In this document: positions 32,104 to 43,029 of the stretch, in pieces
Numbering within the stretch: the stretch's first letter is position 1
How the letters are laid out: each line of letters begins with the position of its first letter
From: Pogona vitticeps
Lineage: Eukaryota > Chordata > Lepidosauria > Squamata > Agamidae
DNA: 64,000 nt
Reading direction: 5' to 3'
Assembly (NCBI RefSeq): GCF_051106095.1
Contig: NC_135793.1
Span: 2,709,501-2,773,500, forward strand
Program-made: the position numbers and the translations under genes
The notes under the pieces: model-generated
What the model saw: the letters and a program-made list of their open reading frames with translations, nothing else
Database searches by the model: none
Told to the model about the DNA's origin: nothing

Positions 32104-34870
32104 CTGTCCAGTGATGGAAAGCTACCAACCAAGAGGAAACAAGACTTAATCCCACGGTTGGCCAGGTGGATGGGCCGTACAGGAGCAGCCTTAGGTGGGG
32201 TGCCTGTGTGATAAAGGGGCTTGGGAGGAAGATTAGAGCTCTCAAGCCTTTCCCCCAAAAGCAGTGAGAAGTTCTTGGGCATTGGGGCAAACCACATGGT
32301 GCCGGTTGTGATTGCTGGCTCTCTCCAACATATGCCTGAGAAGGTACTATAACCACCCTGCAACTTCCCACTGTCTCTGGAGGCAGCTTTCCCACCTTGG
32401 CCGATGCAAGGACCCGCCTTCTTTCCGCTGCTCCCTTCTACAGGTATTTATTCTGTGCCCATGGGTCTCCGGCTGATTTAAAAGCTAAAGCGTGTGTCCT
32501 GTTGTTTCAGTGTCCCTCTGTGGTCCCACATGATCCGTGTGAAGTTTGTTTTAAATACGGAATCCGGCCCTGGGTAGGTAGAGAGACCTTCACTAATTTA
32601 TTAAGATCTCCTTTAACGCTTGACTTGGAGAAACATCAAAGGTAATGGCCATAGGCCAGGATTGTCCTGGTTTTGGAGAAGGTGGTGCAGGCCTCAACTT
32701 TGACCCCATCATCAACATGGCCTACTAGCCATGGGACCACCCTGGCCTTCCTCTTAAAAGAGCAGTGCATTTTTTTGGGGGGGAGGAGATGAATTGAGTT
32801 TTTCTGCAGTTTAAAAACCTTCCATTTTCAATGGCTTCCGGGTCATGACTAAATTTTAGACGGACTGCAGTCCTTCCATGCGTAGGGGTGAGAATGCAGT
32901 TTTCCTATACTATGAAGAGTCTCAAGGCAGCTTAAGGACTAGCATGTTTTATTTGCTTTCAGCTTTCATGAACTTTAGCCTTTTTCATCAGATACCCTTC
33001 AGTGCTATTTTATAGTGTCACACAGTACTTAATGCATTTTGGAGGCATTTTGATGGGGATTTTTAAAAGGTTTGATTCCATTCTCTTATTATTCCAAAAT
33101 GGCAAGGGAAGGATTATTTGATTTTATTTCATTCTTTTGTTTTTTGTCGATTATTTGCAAGGTGCATTATTGAAATTGGCCAGTAGGGGGAGCCAGAGAT
33201 GTCGTCCCTGTATTTTCCTGCCCTGCTGGTATGGCTATCAATGCTATGTCAGTGATTTGTACAAAAATGGGAAAAGGATGCTAGACGAGGGGGCTGTCTA
33301 GCAGATTTAATTTATTCATCTGTAAAAGAAGGAGGCGCTTTAGCCGCCTGGGATCTGGGGGTGGGGGTCAAGCTGGTGGAGGGACACAGTGGTATTCCTG
33401 GCATTACTCTTGAGAAACGGAAGCCCCATAGAAGTGCATGGTTTCCATTTTTCACCAGGAGGAATTCTGGAGCTCCACCTGTCCAGCTATGGAAACTCTA
33501 CAAGCCTGGGGGAAGGGGAGGAAAAGAATGCCCCACACATTCCATCTTGGAAGCCTCCAAACATTTCACCTCCCGGAGGCTGATGCCTGGTGGCTGCGCA
33601 TTTCCAGTCCAGCTCCAGCTGCTGACACTGAGAGGTGGGGGGGGGGGAGAACCAGACTTGCCGAAGCCCAATCTCAATCTGGACTCCAAATTTTAGAGAA
33701 TTCCAAGAAGACTGCATTTCACTCTGCTTGGTTTGCTTCTTTTCCCCTGACTTTGGTGACGTCTGCTGTTTTGGGTTAGATGGAACTTCCCAAATTCACG
33801 ACTCATCCTGTCACCAGGAGGGCCTTCGTGACTGGGGGAGCCCAGAAGGCATCCGCCAAAAGAGAATAAACTTTCCCCATCTCTGTCCATGTTACAGATG
33901 ACTTAAAAATTTGGCTAGCCTTCTTTACCCCCCCCCCCAGGTCTTAAAAGATCTTTCAGAGCAAAGGCATGCTCGGAATTGGGAAATGGCCCAATTGAGA
34001 CAGGTGTGGGACATCTCCCGGTGGACCGGGGCCATATTTTGGGCTGTTGGAGAAATCTTGTGTCTGCCTGTGAGATCTGCTTGGAATCTAGACATTTAAT
34101 TTAATAGAAACCTGAGATTTGCCAGCTACAGCTTGCTGCAAAAGGTATACAGATTTGGAGTTTATAAAACCCCCAAGAATGTCGTTTGAGTGCCAGCTAC
34201 TAACCAAGCAGTTCATGGCCCTTTCCTATGGCAAGGCCTGTAGTTAGAACGAAGGCCACCCTGGATACCTCCGTTGCCTCCTGTCAGGAGTCTAGTTCTG
34301 TCGGTCTTTGCTCGGGCTGGAGATAAATAACGGGAGGTCAACTTTGTTGGTCAACTTGGGTGCAGTTCTGACTGGAACGGATCTTTAGTCCCGTGGCCCG
34401 CAGGATCTAGTGGGACCCGTGGACCGACACTGGAGGCAACCAAGCAGGATCAGACCGCTTTCCGGCATTTCAGCCTAGGTGGTGCAGGGTCTCCCCCTTC
34501 CAATGTTGGCTCTGGAGAACTTGAGACCAGCTTTTTTTTTGGGTGGGGGCTCCTCTCTCCTGCTTCTGAAATCTTGCAGGAGGCTGATGGCAGGCAAGCG
34601 GGCCCTGACAGCTTCCAGAATCCCCCAGCGGGCAGGGCTGGGGGATTCTGGAATTTGTAGTCCACAAAAGCCAAGGGTTCCCCTCGCTGTAGCTGAGTGG
34701 TGCCATCCTGCAAGGCTGCCTGCGCTAAAACCATGGTTAAAACCGACCTAGACATCAGAAGCAAACATCCGCGCATCGTTTGGGGCCAAACTTTCTGGGC
34801 TTCCCGGATGCTAAAGGAGTTTTTTTTTTGGGGGGGGGGAGGGCTCTGAAAAAAAATACCCCCACCCAAG
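32104..34870. other. probable ASB12 5' intron, no gene recognised
   Basis: No exon was recognised. 32925-33000 carries a reverse copy of the AAAGCTCATG-type repeat (TGCTTTCAGCTTTCATGAAC, TTTTTCATCAGATACCC). 34620-34675 holds a short imperfect hairpin of the CAGAATCCCCCAGC type. The rest looks unique. Confidence 0.45.
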
Positions 34871-34879
34871 TGTGGCGAT

Positions 34880-35640
34880 CCACTCTTGGGATGTTCCCCT
34901 CTCCCCCCCCCCGCTCCCTTCCCCCTTGGAGACAGCGAGGTGGCGGCGCCCCAGCGAGCCAAGGGCTTCGCGTGTCGGCGCGCACGTGGGAACGCGTTCC
35001 GAATCCCCGCGGGGCGATTCCGCGGGCGGGCGCGGCGGGCAGCGGGGAAGGAGGCGGGCTGACCCGACGCCGGGAGAAGGGTACTCACGAGCTGGTGGCT
35101 TGGCGGAGACGCCGGGCTGGGGGGCCCCCGAGGCTGGGGCGCCGGAGGGCCAGGCTGGCTGGCTGTGTCGCAGGCCGGCCTCTGTGAGGTCGGTCGTTGG
35201 GGACCCGCTAGGCGAGGGCAGGGGGTCGGCCTCCCATCGCAGACTGCCCCCCACCCCCGAGGCTGGGGGGCAAGGAGAAAGGGGAGAGAACAAGGGGGGA
35301 GGCGTCGAGGCTGCCGGGGGGCAGAAGAAGCCAGGCGATCGCCCCGTCGGGATGGCAGCTGCGCGACTCCAAAAGGGGCCCCCGGAGCTAAATTTAGCCC
35401 CCCGCTCTGGAGTCTTATCTCAGGACTTCCATTCTGGGAAAGAGGACGGGCCGAAGGGCCGGGCCTGCGCACCCGGGACGGATAGGGCCCAGAGCGCCCC
35501 GTCCAGGCCCCAGACTCTCTTCCCAGCGCCCCCTCCCCGCAGCCATGAACGAGCGAAAGGGATGGATGGGGGTCGGGCCGGGTGCGCTGGGCCGAAAAGG
35601 GGGCGAGGAACCCCTCTCCCCAAAAGCGTTTAGTGACTCT
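34880..35640. promoter_or_regulatory. CpG island, possible ASB12 promoter
   Basis: CpG-dense block with no recognisable coding. On the minus strand ACCAGCTC then GTGAGTACCC at 35083-35089 is a usable splice donor, compatible with a non-coding ASB12 first exon. The plus strand could equally carry a divergent transcript. Assignment to ASB12 is inference from position. Confidence 0.5.
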
Positions 35641-36029
35641 CTGAATTGCTCCACGCGTCCCCCCCCCCCCCGCAGCCTCCTGAAAATGGAGATACGAAGC
35701 AGGTAAGCCGAGATTCGTTGCCTCGGAAGAAATATCCGGCTAGGCAAGAATCAGTTATTTCCGAGGAATGCTCCAGAGCTTTCAGGTGGTCCGCTCCTGG
35801 GTCTAAACTCCTTTCTGGAACTGATACACGACCGACCTGTCAAGCCATATCGGGGGTGGGTGGGTGTTTGCTTCTTTTTTTAAAAAATGACACCCCCATC
35901 CATTTTATTCAACAAAATAAGAGACGGCTGATCGGATACATTTATCCGTGGAAGCCTCCACTCCTCCGAGCCTAGCCTCAAGTTCTGATCCAGATGCGGG
36001 AGTTTTTGGTGTCTTCCCCGCCCCCGCTT

Positions 36030-36480
36030 TGCAATGCCCAGCCAGACGAAGAACTCGGTGGTATTCAGAAGCTAACCTGCTTGCCGGGCTGGATTGCTCC
36101 CGTTCGCTCCTGGGGCGTCACGCTCGGCAGAGAGCAGAAAGGAGCTTAAGAGGGGCCCCTCTTTGTACAAGAGAGTTAATTGGAGGGGAAAAAGAGATCC
36201 ACTCCGCTTCTGGATCAATTTTCCGCCCGTGTGCGGCGGATTCTCCCACCTCATCGCCGGGGAGGGGGGGGGACACACGACCCATCGGAGACGCCTGGAG
36301 GAGGAGACGGGCAGGCTCAAGAGAAAAGGGGAAGCGACGGCGAGCCCCCTCCAACCCCCCATGGCAAGCGCGATGTGGGCTGGAGTCCGCGGAACCTGCG
36401 CGCTCTCTGCCTTCCGCGGCGGGCGGAGGGGCGGTGTGCGGGATCCAGCCTCGTTTGCTTCCCATCCTGGGGATCGAGGT
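36030..36480. promoter_or_regulatory. second CpG-rich block
   Basis: A further CpG-dense segment, separated from the first by about 400 bp of ordinary sequence. It may be part of the same promoter region. No exon was recognised. Confidence 0.35.
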
Positions 36481-36484
36481 GGCG

Positions 36485-36545
36485 CAGATCCCGTTCGAAT
36501 CCATAGTCAGCCGTGAAACTGGCCGGTGTGTACAGCCGCTCTCGG
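36485..36545 (+). repeat. SINE head/body fragment
   Basis: GATCCCGTTCGAATCCATAG then TCAGCCGTGAAACTGGCCGG resembles the B-box and GGCCATGAAACTCACTGG body of Sauria SINEs. Short and divergent. Confidence 0.4.
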
Positions 36546-36620
36546 TGGCACCTATAGACAGGGAAGAGGACCATGAACGATGGAGCTCTTTATAGGAAAG
36601 GTGGAATAGCTATGGAACAG

Positions 36621-36691
36621 GGATGGATGGATGGATGGATGGATGGATGGATGGATGGATGGATGGATGGATGGATGGATGGATGGATGGA
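36621..36691. repeat. (GGAT)n microsatellite
   Basis: About 17 near-perfect GGAT units. The repeated MDGW peptide across it is an artefact. Confidence 0.97.
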
Positions 36692-36782
36692 TCTCTGCAT
36701 ATAGGCATCATCATGTAGTATGGCAAAAACTGGAACCCACCAACTTTGTGTTATGCCTGTACATGAGACCTGTTAAGGTCCT

Positions 36783-37165
36783 CAGGTATAGACTCACAGA
36801 AGGGGCCTCTAAGGCCATGGAGTCCAACCCCCAGCTCAAGGCAGGAATCCAAATCAAAGCAGATCTGACGGAAGATGGTCCCATTTTCTCTTGAAGGCCT
36901 CCAGCATTGGAGCGCTCACCACCTTCCGAGGTCATGGGTTCCCTTGTCATACTGCTCTAACAGTTAAGAAGTTTTCCCTGATTTTCAGCCGAAATCTGGC
37001 TTCCTGTAGCTTGAGTTCCTCATGACGTGTCCTGTGCTCTGGGATGATTGAGAAGAGATCCTGCCCCTCCTCTTTAGGGCCGCCTTTCAAGCCTTTGATA
37101 AGAGCTCTCCTATCTCCCCCCAGTCTTCGTTTCCCAAGGCTCTCTGAACAACACCTATGCAAGGC
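36783..37165 (-). mobile_element. CR1 LINE 3' end, reverse
   Basis: CCATGGAGTCCAACCCCCAG, GAAGGCCTCCAGCATTGGAG, TACTGCTCTAACAGTTAAGA and ATTTTCAGCCGAAATCTGGC: the same CR1 subfamily and orientation as 21634-21966, but a longer copy. Confidence 0.93.
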
Positions 37166-37347
37166 CCTCCTTATGCAAAGCTCAAAACAATGTGATCAGA
37201 TTGGTATCGACAATGGATCCACCCCAAGCTGGTGGGACTTTCTGCCCAGCAGAAGCTTGAGAGGATATGGGATATGAAAAGGTTTGTGGGACAGAACTAA
37301 AATGGGAACGGAGGCCAACTTGCCCTGACGTGGCACACCTTTCAGAT

Positions 37348-37736
37348 GTTGTTTAGTCATTTAGTCGTGTCCGACTCTTCATGACCCCATGGGCCAGAGC
37401 ACGCCAGGCCCTCCTGTCTTCCACTGCCTCCCGGAGTTGGGTCAAATTCATGTTGGTCACTTCGATGACCCTGTCCAGCCATCTGGTCCTCTGTCGTCCC
37501 CTTCTCCTCTTGCCTCCACACTTTCCCAACATCAGGGTCTTTTCCAGGGAGTCTTCTCTTCTCATGAGATGGCCAAAGGATTGGAGCCTCAGCTTCAGGA
37601 TCTGTCCTTCCAGGGAGCACTCAGGGTTGATTTCCTTCAGAATGGATAGGTTTGTTCTCCTTGCAGTCCAGGGGACTCTCAAGAGTCTCCTCCAGCACCA
37701 CAAAAAGCATCAATTCTTCAGTGGTCAGCCTTCTTT
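37348..37736 (-). mobile_element. Bov-B (RTE) LINE, 5'-truncated 3' end, reverse
   Basis: The minus strand encodes WCWRRLLRVPWTARRTNLSI, CSLEGQILKLRLQSFGHLMR, KRRRGRQRTRWLDRVIEVTN and EDRRAWRALAHGVMKSRTRL, the terminal part of the Bov-B ORF. This copy retains RREDSLEKTLMLGKC in frame where the 3086-3464 copy is broken. It is truncated within about 10-30 bp of the same 5' point. Confidence 0.93.
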
Positions 37737-37823
37737 ATGGTCCAGTGGAGGACTACAACCCCCATTATCCTACAAGTAGTCAAAGGAGATTATGGGCATT
37801 GTAATCCAACCCATCTGGACCAT
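37737..37823. repeat. short hairpin MITE
   Basis: Outer arms ATGGTCCAG and CTGGACCAT, inner arms ACTACAACCCCCATTATCC against GGAGATTATGGGCATTGTA. It abuts the 5' truncation point of the Bov-B copy. Confidence 0.65.
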
Positions 37824-38098
37824 ACCAAAGGTTCCTGTAGACCACGCGGGCAGGAAAGACCTCTGTCCTGTTGTCAGTTCGTGGAAAGATGACGATGGCA
37901 TTATCTTCTGTCTCCGCGGGCAAAGTGTAGGTTATTCTTCGACTTGTGTCCCTAAAACTACCTGCTCTCTAGCGCTGCTCTAGTCCTTTACACAGTACTG
38001 TATTAGACCAAGGACCAGGCCATTAAAAACAAAAACTCCTCAAACCTATCGTTGACCCAAGAAGTAAAAAATAGAGACTGTTAAAAAAATGCAAGAAC

Positions 38099-38104
38099 TT
38101 TATT
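38099..38104 (-). terminator. candidate poly(A) signal AATAAA
   Basis: Minus-strand AATAAA followed by a T-rich stretch (CATTTTTTTAACAG) about 4.6 kb below the MTMR8 stop. It could end a long MTMR8 3' UTR or be fortuitous. Confidence 0.3.
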
Positions 38105-38246
38105 ATTTTTGTAATAAAAAACGTAATACAAATCAAACTGTCCATAAGACTTGCAACCAGGTATATAAAGAGCACAATACTCTTTTCTTCTCTCCCCCCC
38201 ATCTTTTTTTTTATCAGTGAAATCAGAGCTGGGCCATGTATTTAAG

Positions 38247-38309
38247 ATATATATATATATAATATATATATAATGATTCCCCCCTCTCTCTATATAGAGG
38301 GAATCATTA
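38247..38309. repeat. (AT)n run and adjoining perfect hairpin
   Basis: An AT dinucleotide tract runs to 38272. TAATGATTCCC at 38271-38281 is exactly complementary to GGGAATCATTA at 38299-38309, and the loop contains the self-complementary CTCTATATAGAG. The 11-bp outer stem has no mismatch. Confidence 0.85.
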
Positions 38310-39220
38310 ATCACAGTTTTAGACAGCTATATTTTAAGACAAAACACAGCCAGCAACTTACAAAACTTTATATCAGACACAATTTTACTTTTTTTTTTTT
38401 TTTTTTTGCAAAAGGGGAACTGCAGAGCCTTTTAAGGCTCATTTTAATATACTGTCAGGTCCAGTGCTACATTAACGCAACGCCACACAACCTGGAAAAC
38501 ATACTGCATCACCACCATGACAACGAGACACATACATTTATGCATACGCAGAAACCTATTAACGGGAAAGCTACTCATGCATTCAGTCCATTCCAGGGAG
38601 CATACATCAGCTGGATTACCCATAACTGTACAAGAGGTTTGGACCCATGCAGATGGTTGTGGCCACGGGCGGCGGGTTTCACTCTCCCTGAAATGTGGAG
38701 TCGCCTAGCAAGGAGAGAGGTGTGCATCTGGATCCCTTGGTCCTTCCGATGGAGAATCGGGGCCTTCAACTGCAGGAAGGTTTGGCCATCATGGCCACAC
38801 ATGGCCACGGGTGTCAGGACTTGAGATCCACAGCACCAAGAACCTCCATCCCAAAGTTACACTCTTGGGCTTCCATGGCACGGATGCTGAGGATGAGCCC
38901 CCCCCCCAGGTCGAACCTCTGAAGACCAGGGGGCTGCTTGAAGCATTCAAGGTCCACAGTCTTCAGGGTTTTCTAGTTACTTCCCAAAGTGACTGCCCAA
39001 GGACATTCATTCAGTGGAATTTTGTAAGTTTTCAAGTTTTACACCACTATTATTTTTTTAAAAAGTAAGAAAAGTTTACAAGTGTGATAACAGCACTGCA
39101 ACAACAGAACAGTTACTCTTCAAACACTGTAATGAGTAACAGGAGCTAATTACTTTTAAAAAGTAACTCCCTAAGCTTTGGTTCAACCCACTTATGCCAA
39201 GGATTCACTGGCCCACGGGT

Positions 39221-39449
39221 TTAGTGTAGAAAATCATACTAGAGTAGGCCCACTGAATCAATGGGGGTTGGGTGAGTCGGCTCCTTTGTCTGTTGCACTG
39301 ATTCAAATGGGCCTACTCTAATTGCAACTTATTATAGTAAGTTGCAATTAGAATAGGCCTATTTGTATCAATGAAACAGAGGAGCTGACTCGCCCAACAC
39401 ATCCCCTTTGATTCAATGGGCCTACTCTACTGCAATTTACTGTACTAAG
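39221..39449. mobile_element. fold-back (MITE-like) element with ~115-bp arms
   Basis: Left arm CTAGAGTAGGCCCACTGAAT, GAGTCGGCTCCT, GCCTACTCTAATTGCAACTT. Right arm AAGTTGCAATTAGAATAGGC, AGGAGCTGACTC, ATTCAATGGGCCTACTCTA. The arms meet at a short AT-rich centre near 39335, so the whole element is one long inverted repeat. The superfamily is not identified. Confidence 0.8.
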
Positions 39450-40294
39450 CTACACTGAAAGTTAACAAGTCTCCTCCATCTGAATGGGGTCTATAAGGAG
39501 CCTCACAAGGACCCACATAACCTCTGTCTCTATGGGGCAGTCGGGGGGCGACGGTGGCGTAGCTACGATTTGCCTAACCAGCCAACTCTAAAGGTGCCGA
39601 GTGCAAGGATTGCTCCGCAAGCTTAGTTCTAAAAGAGAGCCCTCCCCTGCAGCTGCTGCCTTTCAGAGATCCGTGGAGGACAACGACCAGGCCTTCCAGC
39701 CTGTAGTCCATGTAAATCAGGAGGGACCCACAGGTCGGTGACGAGAGACGCCTAGACTCCCCATTGCCGAACACGAGCGCTGGCCCCAAAACCACTATTT
39801 TTAGCAGCAGGTAAGAATTTGAACAAAGCGAGGCTCCGCCGGGTGCCACAGCAGGGAGCCAATTATATCCGACGCAGGAGGCCTAAGGACATACAGTGAC
39901 GCTTTCCCAATTTTTGTTGTTTTTGATGTGGAAAATGGCTGCCCGGGCAAGCATCAGTAGCTCGAGATCTTTCTATGTGGATCTTCAGCCCACCGTTCTC
40001 TCTTGCTGACATGAAGCAGGAGCCGGCTGAAAGTGGCCTAATTCCGACTGCTAGTTCCACATTGCAACAGAAGATTTAAAGACACTAGGCTTAGAATTCA
40101 TACATCAGGCCTAAGTGGAAAGAGTCCGGAATCTCCATGGATGTAAAGGTTTCCAGTGCTTTACGATTTTTCCCAAGGAGCATGAAAGGGACAGAGCTTT
40201 GAGCTCACAACTCCGTAGTCCCTCCACGGGGGAATGACTTACCCGTGCGGCTTCCTTTTGAGTGAGTACTATACAAAATGTATATACGTATTCG

Positions 40295-40332
40295 TCAGGC
40301 ATAAGCATACGAATTCGTATGCCTATGCCTGA
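40295..40332. other. near-perfect 38-bp palindrome
   Basis: Half-site TCAGGCATAAGCATACGAA meets its complement TTCGTATGCCTATGCCTGA with one mismatched pair and no spacer; the centre is GAATTC. Flanks are AT-rich. No known family was recognised. Confidence 0.95.
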
Positions 40333-42720
40333 GAGGGTTGGAAAAGTCCTTTAGCGACAGATTGAACTCCCTTAATCTAGAGGATGGAAAAGGGTGACTT
40401 CTGCGATACTCCGATACAAGAAGGTGGTTTACGATGAAGAGTGGACTTCTTCCACCTCTGCTCCCCTGCGAGGGGAAGGTTGTACATCTATGGAATGTCC
40501 ATCAGACAAATGGCCAGGTCCCCGTCTGGCGTGTGTGCCGAAGGAAGGTACTCCGTCAATGGATCCAGGAAGAGGCGACGTCCCTTCTCTACGTGGTGCC
40601 TGTAACAAGTTGGTTTCCTGCTCTCCCTTATCCCAACTCCCCTAAAAATTCTGGTCTTGAGGGTTCCTCCGTCCTATGACTGTATTGTTCCATATCTGCC
40701 TTCTGTCAGAGCAAGTGTCCTAATGGATCCTGGCTGATGCATTCACTCCCCCCCCCCCAAAAAGTTTTATTTTAAAAACAGCAAAAGAATAAATAAGATA
40801 AAGCTTCCCCTTACAGGAAACCAAATACAGCATGCATGAGTTTTTTCAGGGGGAACCACTAGATTAACACATTTGGCCATGCTTTTCCCTGCTGGTAATT
40901 GTACATGCATGTCTGCTGTTTCCAACTTCTCCATCATGAGCCTGTGCTTATTAAAATAATGTTAACCTCTTGGGTAGGTGTTTATTTTCTCGTTTTGTTT
41001 ATTTTCTCGTTTTGAATCGGCAGGATCAAAAGCAAGAAAAGGTAGACAGACATGCGGAGCAGAGGTTCCCTCTGCATTCCATGGAGTGGCAAACAGCTCA
41101 CAAAGACATTTCGGACTGCTCCTGCCCAAATAGGCTTTTAGAAAGGAATGTTTGTTAGAAAAGCGTAGCAGAATAACTGGCCACCGTGTACACCATTTTG
41201 CCCATCTACAGTACATACAGTAGGGCTTGGAAGACCAGGTGGTGATTTTTGGAGCGTTGGTGTTCGGAAAGGCCAGACGGCTCTACTTCCCTTTGGGTCC
41301 TATTCCCTACTTCTGCATAAACCTGAATGATTCGTCCGAGTGGTTTCCGATTCGGGACTTCTGGTCCAAACCGTAAGCCTTCTAGAGTGTTGAGAAAGTG
41401 TGGTCTTCCAGATATGTTAAAAGGCCAGTTTCCGGAAAGCTCAGCAAATCGTTAACGCCAAGTCCAACTCCTGAGCATCTGGAAAAGAGAACCTTCTCTG
41501 TCCTAGCTCAACAGTTTTAAGATGATGATAGCCCTGTCTTTTGAGAGCAGACCGGCATCGTCACGGTCTACCACCACACGTTCCCTGTTCATTGTTTTCC
41601 ACAGACGGGGGCGTGTTTTCTCGCATCACTCAGATGAGGACAGTGCCGTTATTAAGGATCGCACAACACAAAATGAAGGATCTAGCAAGACAAAATGCCC
41701 ACGCTGCTCTCGAGAGGTCCGGAGCTGGCCAAGCTACATGTCCATGCTTTGCATTTCCACCCTTTCTTCGGAGAAGGGCTTTGTTGGATGTGATCTTTTC
41801 TGTGTGGCAGAGAGGAAAGAATGGCGTGGGCCCTTTCTTAGCACCCTAAAGGTGATCATTAGCCTGGCCAGTATCTGAAAGGAGGGAAAGGAAAACAGGA
41901 AGAATACTGAATATTCAAGAGTCCCTGTGGATGCTTGAAAACCCGAGACCGTCGTCCCTAAAGTCACTTCATCCGTGGGCCACAACACCTTTCAATATCT
42001 TTTAACAGCGACAGAGTGCTAACCACTGTCAAGACAACAAGCAGGTTCAGAACAGTTATTTAAAAAAACAAAACAGGGATACAGTTCTAAAGCACAACTT
42101 CCACATACTCCACATTACAATCACACACACCACAGTGAGCAGATGACCACAGGGCCAGTGGAGGGGCATGAGGTTCATCAATGCTTAAAAAAAAACAACG
42201 TAAACAGCAGAAGGCACAGCTATGTAGGGAAAAAAAAAAAGAAGAGAAACACGTGCAGGGCCCCCAAATTCTAACCCGAGGTGGTCGCAGAAGGGAGTCC
42301 CCGCACGAGGCAGCCGCAAAAGGGCTTCTTTGAACATGGTCTGACTGTTGGTCCTTTCATGGCAACCTCTCTCTTCCCTGGGGATCCGATTCGGTGTGGT
42401 TTGAAAAAAGGGTCCCTATTGACAGGGAGTCACCGTCCTCAGAGGCTACGAGTAACATCTGACCGTGTGTGTGTGTGTGTGTGTGAGAGACAGAGCACAC
42501 TTGTATGGCCTGACTTGGTCCCCATCCGTGGCAGTCACAAGCCCTGTGCGGTCTCTGCCCGGCTCCAGAAAGCCCTCCAGACCAGCCGACACCAGCTCTC
42601 CCTGCCCCAATGCTTTCAACACACAGAACGCAACGCTTGGCCCCACAGGGGTGAGGTGACTGGCCTGGCCCAGGGTGACCCCTCTCGCCGGCCGCTTCTC
42701 CTTGGCTTTCGCAGCCCATC

Positions 42721-43029
42721 TCAGTGGTCCTGGAGGTCTCCCTCCAGGGCATCAGGCCGGGCGGTCCCTCCCGCGGGCCAGCTCTCGCTCTCTGGGACCA
42801 ATTTGAGGGAACTGGTCTGGTCTTCTTGGAAGGCTGTCAGAGGCCGACCCGGTCCGTCCCCTCCCTTGCCGGCGACGGTCCCGTTGGCCAGCAGGGCGGG
42901 GGCCTCTTCGCCCTCGTAGTCCTGAGGCGTGTTGAGCAGGGGGGATTTTGAACAGCGGGTGGAAGCGACGGCCATTCTGGGTAAGATGGGAATCTTGTCA
43001 GGCAGCGGCCCATCTTGGAGAGGCAACTT
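42721..43029 (-). CDS. MTMR8: MTMR8 exon 14 (C-terminal tail, stop)
   Basis: Acceptor CCGTCGATACAG, then KLPLQDGPLPDKIPILPRMA through EGDLQDH and TGA. Acidic, Pro/Gly-rich, low similarity to the human tail and without its repeated SGDMGIS-like units. Phase fits exon 13 exactly. Confidence 0.85.
   Translation of the reverse strand, partial: KLPLQDGPLPDKIPILPRMAVASTRCSKSPLLNTPQDYEGEEAPALLANGTVAGKGGDGPGRPLTAFQEDQTSSLKLVPESESWPAGGTARPDALEGDLQDH

Larger units (their letters stand above)
37824..42720 (-). other. region downstream of MTMR8, possible long 3' UTR
   Basis: No coding frame was recognised. The left edge (38.1-38.6 kb) has UTR-like composition on the minus strand, ending in ATAATAAAGTTCTTGCATTT. 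Canonical AATAAA motifs on the minus strand also occur near 40767 and 40980. Whether the MTMR8 transcript runs this far is unknown. Includes a fold-back element, a palindrome and a hairpin listed separately. Confidence 0.3.

Noticed and set aside
34450-35472. A 340-residue minus-strand frame
   Set aside because: Runs through the CpG island with low-complexity composition; no homology recognised.
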